Source of the DNA: a virus
Reading direction: 5' to 3' (one strand)
Virus record (IMG/VR): IMGVR_UViG_3300028897_000717
Coordinates: 1 to 54,931 of that record
DNA length: 54,931 nt
Part shown: positions 49,839-54,931 of the stretch, piece after piece
How the letters are laid out: every line of letters begins with the position of its first letter
Position numbering within the stretch: position 1 is the stretch's first letter
Made by a program: the position numbers and the translations under genes
Notes under the pieces: model-generated
Seen by the model: only the letters and a program-made list of their open reading frames with translations
Database searches by the model: none
What the model was told of the DNA's origin: nothing

Positions 49839-51815
49839 CTAATTCCCGCCAACGGGAAAAGGTAAAAAATCCTGTGCTAAATCGTCTATCGGCATCTCAC
49901 AGTAGTCAGGGTTTAACTCTATCCCTATGGCCCTGCGCCTGAGTTTCTTGGCTACTATCAGGGTGCGCCCGCTTCCCATGAACGGGTCAAGGACTGTGCA
50001 GGGGACAATTTTTGCATTCTTAAGATTATTGAGTACGTCATAGCCTTGCTTTAAAATACAGCTACAGGTAGGCTTCCAACCGATGGTCTTGGATTCAGGT
50101 GGGTTTATCATTGTTCCACTTGCGGGAGTTCCAGCTGCATAGCCCATTCCCATCTTTTCACGCCTGTCTGACCGCCTTATAACCATTGGTTTATTTTCTG
50201 TAATCCTCTTCCACGGGCTCCCACACTCAGGGCAGCACCCTTTCTCGCTTGTGCCAGCCAATATGCACGTTCTTGGTATTTCTTCTGGAAATGTGGCAAA
50301 ATGGGCTTCCGGAAAAGGCTGTGTCGTGATTGTCCAGACGGAGCGTTTGTTGCGTGTATCAGTATAAATTGGGGTTCCATCTGGTTTATATGCTCCACTA
50401 TGACCCTTTATACCGGATCCTCCACCAGCCATTTTTGAAGTATAATATTTTCTTAAACCTTGAGCATAAGGGCTTTTTATTTTATCTGGAGCATTTGGGC
50501 CAGTCGGATAATTAGCCTTTTCTTTCACCGCATCCGCATCATAGAAATACCTTGCGCTCTTCGTCAGCAGGAATATGTATTCATGGCTCCTAGTGGGCCT
50601 GTCTGTGACCGATTCGGGCATGGGGTTCGGCTTCGACCATATTATATCAGACCTCAACCACCACCCGTCTGCTTGCAGGGCAAGGGCTACACGCCACGGG
50701 ATGCCGCAGAGGTCTTTTGGTTTGAGATTGACATTTGGGAGCGGATTGGTTAAACTTTGGTATGCCGAGTCCAAAGAAACCTTGTCCAACTTGTGATGGT
50801 TTGATGCATCCGCAGGCTTCTCAATGCCACAAGTGCAAACCGACTTATCTAAGGACTGCTGAACACCGTCAATTAATGAGTAACCGCAAAAAAGGCAGTA
50901 AGCATGCTTACCCCTCTGCCAGCACTCGCCCAGAAGTCGCTGAAAAAATAAGTCAGGCATGGACTCCAGAAATGCGTGAAGCAGCTCGTCTTCGGGGTAA
51001 AAGAAACGCTCTGAATCCCGAATGGAGGTTAAAATGTGGTTCTCCAAAAGAGAAAAATCCGATGTGGCAAAATGGTAATTCTCTAATTCCTTACTCTCCT
51101 GGTTGGGCAAGGAAAGTGAAGAAATTAGCTTGGAAACGAGCAAACCACCGTTGCGAAATCTGTTTTTCTGATAAACCTCACGACACCCATCACATAGATT
51201 TTCGCAAAGACAACCACAATCTTGAGAATCTCCAAGTGCTCTGCCGGAAGTGCCACAAGAAACTTCACATGGAACACCTCCACGCTCAAACGATTTAGAT
51301 AAACCAGGGTTTTTATGATGTTCCTTGTACGCCCTGCCACTTCCCATATAAGAATCTCCGAGATTTAAAAAAACCGTCCCGTCCTTCCTCAGCACCCTTC
51401 GCACTTCCCTGAATATCTCTACCATGTGCTGTATATATAGCTCCGGGGTGGGTTCAAGGCCGAGAGAGCCCTTCCACGCGTTGCATTTGAGGCAGAATTG
51501 ACCCGCTATAGTTCTTTCTCTTGTTTCCTTTTTCACACCGTGCGCTCCATAAATGGCTCCGGCATGTTGTCCATCATCTATACATTTGGGGCCATTTTCC
51601 CATTCATGCTCACATCCCTGCGAGTGATCAATTTCACAGCCACAAGGCCATATCTGCGGCTCAATCCCATAATCCCTAAGCCCCCAATATGGAGGGCTAG
51701 TAACCACACAATGCACACTCTCCCCCTCCATCTGCTTCAGTACATCAAGCACATGGCCATTGTAGATTGTGATTCCTGCGTGGTCGTAATGCGGTTTTAT
51801 TTTAATTCCCGCCAA
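49839..51815 (-). CDS. DNA methyltransferase (SPPY type) with an insert antisense to an HNH gene
   Basis: 658 residues. The catalytic motif TSPPYWGLRDYG is at 39-50, RRVLRKDGTVFLNLGDSYM follows, then after a gap LKPKDLCGIPWRVALALQAD, IIWSKPNPMPESVTDRPTRS, HEYIFLLTKSARYFYDADAV and the SAM motif DPFMGSGRTLIVAKKL. It methylates N4-cytosine or N6-adenine, perhaps for protection from host restriction. Residues about 173-351 lie exactly opposite a plus-strand HNH gene. The only start is TTG at 51815, inside a palindrome copy, with GAGG 7 nt upstream. It ends FPVGGN. Confidence 0.87.
   Translation of the reverse strand: MAGIKIKPHYDHAGITIYNGHVLDVLKQMEGESVHCVVTSPPYWGLRDYGIEPQIWPCGCEIDHSQGCEHEWENGPKCIDDGQHAGAIYGAHGVKKETRERTIAGQFCLKCNAWKGSLGLEPTPELYIQHMVEIFREVRRVLRKDGTVFLNLGDSYMGSGRAYKEHHKNPGLSKSFERGGVPCEVSCGTSGRALGDSQDCGCLCENLCDGCREVYQKNRFRNGGLLVSKLISSLSLPNQESKELENYHFATSDFSLLENHILTSIRDSERFFYPEDELLHAFLESMPDLFFQRLLGECWQRGKHAYCLFCGYSLIDGVQQSLDKSVCTCGIEKPADASNHHKLDKVSLDSAYQSLTNPLPNVNLKPKDLCGIPWRVALALQADGWWLRSDIIWSKPNPMPESVTDRPTRSHEYIFLLTKSARYFYDADAVKEKANYPTGPNAPDKIKSPYAQGLRKYYTSKMAGGGSGIKGHSGAYKPDGTPIYTDTRNKRSVWTITTQPFPEAHFATFPEEIPRTCILAGTSEKGCCPECGSPWKRITENKPMVIRRSDRREKMGMGYAAGTPASGTMINPPESKTIGWKPTCSCILKQGYDVLNNLKNAKIVPCTVLDPFMGSGRTLIVAKKLRRRAIGIELNPDYCEMPIDDLAQDFLPFPVGGN
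49843..49858. repeat. Dispersed 16-bp palindrome, copy 11 (gene end)
   Basis: TTCCCG-CCAA-CGGGAA at the 3' end of the methyltransferase gene, encoding its last residues FPVGGN before TAG. The sulfur-island neighbour gene at 51802 ends in the same six residues. Confidence 0.9.
50762..51298 (+). CDS. HNH endonuclease encoded antisense inside a methyltransferase gene
   Basis: 178 residues, and the only plus-strand gene I accept. The N-terminal zinc module is KPCPTCDGLMHPQASQCHKC. A Lys/Arg-rich middle (ARLRGKRNALNPEWRLKCGS) follows. The HNH nuclease is HRCEICFSDKPHDTHHIDF with NLENLQVLCRKCHKKLHMEH. The HNH residues are all present, so the strand is surely coding. It is wholly overlapped by the minus-strand methyltransferase frame. 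First codon positions of the two frames coincide. No strong ribosome binding site precedes ATG 50762. Confidence 0.88.
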   Translation: MPSPKKPCPTCDGLMHPQASQCHKCKPTYLRTAEHRQLMSNRKKGSKHAYPSASTRPEVAEKISQAWTPEMREAARLRGKRNALNPEWRLKCGSPKEKNPMWQNGNSLIPYSPGWARKVKKLAWKRANHRCEICFSDKPHDTHHIDFRKDNHNLENLQVLCRKCHKKLHMEHLHAQTI

Positions 51816-52629
51816 CGGGAAACCTCGCCTTGAACTCCAATATTTTTGACAGCAACCGTGTCGCCTCCTCCACGTTTGGTGACGGTTCCCGCCCTGCCTT
51901 AACGCAATCGAAAAAGTATTCCAACTGCCTTAAAAACATTTCGTCCCGTTCCTCTTCGCTCACGCGCAAATCTATATACTCCCCGTCAGCAACTATGTAC
52001 CGTTCCTCTTTATCCGCTGCCATATCCAGTGCTATATGACTACTACACCCGCCCTCGTGAAACAGCATAAAATTTGACCAAAACCGTTCGGTGTAGCCAT
52101 GCATTGCTAAAATCGGCCCGAAAAGCCATGAAGCGTAATCAAGTTCGTGGGACAGCTCAAGCATTACGTGGTTCAAATCCCTCTGCCCCGGCCATTTGCT
52201 GGCATCTGTGGCACACACTATGGTTGCGCCCCTTATGCCCCCTGCCTGCCCCTTTAATTCCTGCAGGCGTGGGTGAAAGCGCATGTTGTATCCAACCATG
52301 GATATCTTGCGGTGTTTAAAGAGTTTTATGCGCAACGCCAATAAACCCTTGGTCTGGTTGGATACGGGTTTCTCCACAAAAACGTGACTTGGCAACATTG
52401 CACATAGCAGGGCCCGCCCCGTATGGTATTGCGTGGGGTTTGTAATAAAGCAGATATCGGGTTTCAATTGCTCCACAAAATCCCATGAGTTGGTTTCATA
52501 AACACCAATAGCAGACCCGTTGCCGTTCCCAGAACGGAAGGCGTATAACTCATGTTCTGGAAAGTTGTCCCGAAGCAGGCGGACATGACGTTTTCCTATG
52601 CTACCGAGACCGCAAAATAAAATATTCAT
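51802..52629 (-). CDS. Gfo/Idh/MocA-type sugar oxidoreductase
   Basis: 275 residues: NAD site MNILFCGLGSIGKRHVRLLR, ICFITNPTQYHTGRALLCAM, the EKP motif HVFVEKPVSNQTKGLLALRI, and MLELSHELDYASWLFGP with the usual catalytic-site His region. The C-terminal domain ends KILEFKARFPVGGN, the last residues coming from a palindrome copy. Such enzymes oxidise or reduce sugar nucleotides or inositols. Homologues accompany nonulosonic acid genes. It begins just after a terminator-like structure below terL. Confidence 0.85.
   Translation of the reverse strand: MNILFCGLGSIGKRHVRLLRDNFPEHELYAFRSGNGNGSAIGVYETNSWDFVEQLKPDICFITNPTQYHTGRALLCAMLPSHVFVEKPVSNQTKGLLALRIKLFKHRKISMVGYNMRFHPRLQELKGQAGGIRGATIVCATDASKWPGQRDLNHVMLELSHELDYASWLFGPILAMHGYTERFWSNFMLFHEGGCSSHIALDMAADKEERYIVADGEYIDLRVSEEERDEMFLRQLEYFFDCVKAGREPSPNVEEATRLLSKILEFKARFPVGGN
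51806..51821. repeat. Dispersed 16-bp palindrome, copy 12 (gene junction)
   Basis: TTCCCG-CCAA-CGGGAA spanning the junction of two genes: it encodes the FPVGGN end of the oxidoreductase and also supplies the TTG start of the DNA methyltransferase (51815). Confidence 0.9.
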
Positions 52630-52641
52630 TTCGCCTCATGC

Positions 52642-52776
52642 AAAGAAAAAGGGCACAATACAGGATGGAAAAGCAGGCGCCCGCATCTGCCCTTCTTCTT
52701 TGGTCGTGATCCCCAACTGGCCAGGTCGGGAAATCGGTTAAATGTATTTCAACTCCTCGGGGTTGTCCCCGTCACG
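52642..52776 (-). terminator. Structured gap after terL with terminator-like stem
   Basis: The 147-nt gap below terL holds no gene. On the minus strand it has CGGGG-ACAA-CCCCG (52758-52771), a possible long-range CGTGA/TCACG pair closing that segment, and then 14-nt arms (52642-52655 and 52688-52701, 13 of 14 paired) around a loop containing TGCGGGCG. The distal arm reads TGCCCTTTTTCTTT, a terminator-like U-run. The oxidoreductase ATG follows 12 nt later. Confidence 0.6.
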
Positions 52777-54459
52777 CTACCTCCATTGTATGTATGGTAA
52801 TTCTTTTGGATTTGGCCCGTCATACTTGCTTTTCTTTGGACCCTCATGTTTAAGTGCCCTATCTAATGCCATAATGGTGGCTACAACACCATCAATTTTC
52901 TCCTTACTTTTAGATTTGTCTGGTTTTACGGCCATGGTTGGATCAAATGTTACAACAACGTTATTTATCATCCATCTAAGCACTGGATTTCCGCCATGTG
53001 ATATTTGTCCCTTAAACACAAGGTTTTTTAACTCTTTGGTTGGATGAGACATTGATTTATAACCCTGCCCAAAAGATATCAAGTGTCTTGCAGCATGTTG
53101 CTTGCTTTCATCCTCAAACCCCATTGCCTGCAAATCCTGGATAATCTTTGATGCCCCCCACCTGTCAAAAGCAATTTCTTTTACATCGTATGTTTGCGCT
53201 ACTGTATCTATCGTGTTTATGACATAAGCATAGTCTAAAACCTCTCCTGGCGTGGTTTCTATATATCCTTGGTTTACCCAAATATCGTAATTGACCCCAT
53301 CCTTTCTAATCCGCTCTTCCATCCCTACTTCTGGAAGCCAAAAATAAGGCAAGATAATATATTTACCGTTATCTTTTTCCGGAGGAAAAACCAAAACAAG
53401 TGCGGTAACATCTAGGGTACTCGCTAAATCCAAACCACCATAGCATTCCCTGCCTTTTAATTTATCTAAACTGATTGGTTCAATGCCACATTTTTCCCAT
53501 TTCTCAAGGGGAATAAATGATTTAACATCGCTTATTGGAATGTTCAGGCGATAACGCAAAAAATCCGCGTATTCAATTGGATCGTATTTGGCACTCTCAT
53601 AATCCCTTCTTACTCGTTCAATGGTAAAAATATGACCAATAGATGGGTTTAAGTCTTTCCATAGTTTTTCATCACCTGGATTATCTTTTTCTTTGTCCCC
53701 AATATAAAGAACTGGCAAAAAACTATTATCAGCTACCGTGCCACTTTCAATTGCTTGTGCTTTTTCTCTTTGCCTCCACCAAATTGATTCCTTATTGTAG
53801 ACTCCAGCAGTTGTCATGACAAAAACCAATTGTTGCGCCCTAGCATAATCGGTCCCGGAGGTTAGGACCCGCCAAAGCTCATCATTCGGTTGTGCATGTA
53901 ATTCATCAAATATAATGGCCGATGGATTAATCCCGTGTTTTGTATATGCCTCCGCCGATAGCACTTGATAAAAGCTATTGGTCTTGTAATCTATAATCCG
54001 CTTTCTGGAATCTATCACTTTCAGTCTTTTATTGAGTGTTCTGTGCTTCCTAACCATCTCCGCAGCTACATTGTAGACCAGCGACGCCTGCTCGCGGTCT
54101 GCGGCTGCAGAATATACTTCTGCACCGTCCTCATCATCACCCACTAACATATATAAGGCTAAAGCTGCCCCTAATTCCGTTTTTCCATTTTTTTTAGGAA
54201 TTTCTAAATAGCATGTTCTGTATTGTCTATAGCCATTTTCATTAAGCGTCCCAAAGAACGGTTCAATAACCCTCTCTTTTTGCCATTTCAACAATTCAAA
54301 TCGTTTCCCGTGCCACTCACCTTTTGTGTGACAACATAGTGTTTCTATAAATGTTTTTACATGACAGACAGGACATCTATTACGCTTCTTCCCCTTGAGA
54401 ATTATTGGAACTCGCTTGCATTCTATACATTTGGTTTTCTTCTCATTAAAAAACAGCAT
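52777..54459 (-). CDS. terL: Terminase large subunit (HK97/Terminase_1 type)
   Basis: 560 residues from ATG 54459 (1-nt overlap with terS). The Walker A-like IPKKNGKT is at 87-94, Walker B SAIIFDELHAQ near 181-190, and VMTTAG as motif III. A nuclease domain starts at YGGLDLASTLDVTALVLVFP, followed by AFDRWGASKIIQDLQAMGFE. An extra N-terminal zinc ribbon (C11, C14, C29, C32: KCIECK..NRCPVC) precedes the usual FIETLCCHTKGEWHGKRFEL start. It drives ATP-dependent DNA packaging and cuts concatemers. Confidence 0.95.
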   Translation of the reverse strand: MLFFNEKKTKCIECKRVPIILKGKKRNRCPVCHVKTFIETLCCHTKGEWHGKRFELLKWQKERVIEPFFGTLNENGYRQYRTCYLEIPKKNGKTELGAALALYMLVGDDEDGAEVYSAAADREQASLVYNVAAEMVRKHRTLNKRLKVIDSRKRIIDYKTNSFYQVLSAEAYTKHGINPSAIIFDELHAQPNDELWRVLTSGTDYARAQQLVFVMTTAGVYNKESIWWRQREKAQAIESGTVADNSFLPVLYIGDKEKDNPGDEKLWKDLNPSIGHIFTIERVRRDYESAKYDPIEYADFLRYRLNIPISDVKSFIPLEKWEKCGIEPISLDKLKGRECYGGLDLASTLDVTALVLVFPPEKDNGKYIILPYFWLPEVGMEERIRKDGVNYDIWVNQGYIETTPGEVLDYAYVINTIDTVAQTYDVKEIAFDRWGASKIIQDLQAMGFEDESKQHAARHLISFGQGYKSMSHPTKELKNLVFKGQISHGGNPVLRWMINNVVVTFDPTMAVKPDKSKSKEKIDGVVATIMALDRALKHEGPKKSKYDGPNPKELPYIQWR

Positions 54460-54896
54460 CAATCAAGCAAATCCTCTCCCTCACCTTCTTTGGGTTTCCC
54501 AATAGTCAACCCAACACGATTTACGGGTGACATACCGAACTGTTTAGAATATTTTTCAAATAACTGATAAAGAAGCCTGGCCCTTTTCTCTAATTTTGCT
54601 TTTTCTTCCGCATTCTGTTCATCTGCAATCAAACCATGAATCTCAATTATAAATGCACGTATTTGACATAAGATAGCCAGGGTATCTTCATCCAATTCCG
54701 TAAATAATCCAACCTTGTTAAGACGTTCGGTTAATCGTTCCCATACTTTTTTCGCTTCTTCACTAATATCCGAAGGACAGGATGGAATTATTGTCTCCGG
54801 TTGCGGTTCTTTGACGTTTTCTGGATCTGGGAGACTATGAGAACGCACTCCTTCTAATTTTCTTAATGCTGTTGGTTTATATGCTTTCTTGCTCAT
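54459..54896 (-). CDS. terS: Terminase small subunit (P27 family)
   Basis: 145 residues with the P27 layout: KPTALRKLEGVRSHSLPDP, PQPETIIPSCPSDISEEAKK, VWERLTERLNKVGLFTELDE, DTLAILCQIRAFIIEIHG, and a C-terminal helix with FEKYSKQFGMSPVNRVGLTI. It recognises the packaging start site and loads terL. It is directly upstream of terL with a 1-nt overlap. Confidence 0.9.
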   Translation of the reverse strand: MSKKAYKPTALRKLEGVRSHSLPDPENVKEPQPETIIPSCPSDISEEAKKVWERLTERLNKVGLFTELDEDTLAILCQIRAFIIEIHGLIADEQNAEEKAKLEKRARLLYQLFEKYSKQFGMSPVNRVGLTIGKPKEGEGEDLLD

Positions 54897-54931
54897 CTAA
54901 AAATCCTTAAATGGGAAATCTTGCGTCTACT
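54893..54931 (-). CDS. 3' tail of an upstream gene, cut by window edge
   Basis: A minus-strand frame is open from the right edge, reads SRRKISHLRIFR and ends in TGA overlapping the terS ATG (ATGA). Thirteen codons are too few to identify it. The overlap style matches the rest of the operon, so an upstream gene probably ends here. Confidence 0.3.
   Translation of the reverse strand, partial: SRRKISHLRIFR

Noticed and set aside
5941-51821. The dispersed palindromes as a CRISPR array or terminators
   Set aside because: Spacing is kilobases and irregular, no copy is followed by a U-run, and most lie inside genes.
1-54931. tRNA genes, integrase, repressor, holin/endolysin or CRISPR array
   Set aside because: I looked on both strands and found no T-loop-like tRNA signatures, recombinase motifs, repressor-type genes, clear lysis genes or regularly spaced repeats. 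A prophage state is therefore neither supported nor excluded.

Overview
The window is a piece of a tailed double-stranded DNA bacteriophage genome (free phage or prophage). Its hallmark genes are a P27-type terminase small subunit, an HK97-type terminase large subunit, a portal protein, an HK97-type prohead protease, an HK97-fold major capsid protein and a gp6-like head-tail connector. All but one of the genes I accept lie on the minus strand and are packed with ATGA or TAATG stop/start overlaps, so the biological reading direction is right to left. I see no integrase, repressor, tRNA, tape-measure, tail-tube or lysis gene. Tail genes probably lie beyond the left edge, where one gene is cut. 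The host is unknown. Lipoproteins, a GT9 glycosyltransferase and surface-sugar enzymes suggest a Gram-negative host, but this is inference.

Right to left, the layout is as follows. (1) 54.9-52.8 kb: terS and terL. (2) 52.6-34.6 kb: a large accessory island. It holds homologues for every step of a legionaminic/pseudaminic-type nonulosonic acid pathway: 4,6-dehydratase, DegT aminotransferase, PglD-like acetyltransferase, NeuC-like hydrolysing epimerase, NeuB-like synthase and CMP-sugar cytidylyltransferase. With them are an N-acetyl sugar amidotransferase, an SDR, a Gfo/Idh oxidoreductase, a TPP-dependent E1 alpha/beta pair, a trypsin-like protease, a Lar-like protein, a DNA methyltransferase, a sulfotransferase and a short APS-kinase-like protein. 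(3) 34.6-27.7 kb: head genes, with an intein in the portal and homing-endonuclease genes beside the protease and capsid genes. (4) 27.0-12.9 kb: putative virion or surface proteins, including five consecutive exported or lipoprotein genes and an 826-residue protein built almost wholly of 21-22-residue repeats. (5) 12.9-0.7 kb: a second accessory island with six sulfotransferase-like genes, three radical-SAM enzymes, a split transketolase, a methyltransferase and a GT9 glycosyltransferase.

Taken together, the phage appears to carry a glycan-building and sulfating system: a nonulosonic acid pathway, seven putative PAPS-dependent sulfotransferases and an enzyme resembling the one that makes PAPS. 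The target could be the virion, the host surface or host proteins. The sequence does not say which.

Two unusual patterns cut across the annotation. First, a 16-bp palindrome TTCCCGNNNNCGGGAA (one copy carries a single arm mismatch) is scattered 12 times through accessory and surface-protein regions. It occurs inside genes in all three reading frames, in intergenic gaps, and at two gene 3' ends that consequently encode the same C-terminus. Second, the only plus-strand gene, an HNH endonuclease, lies wholly antisense inside the DNA methyltransferase gene, which stays open through it.
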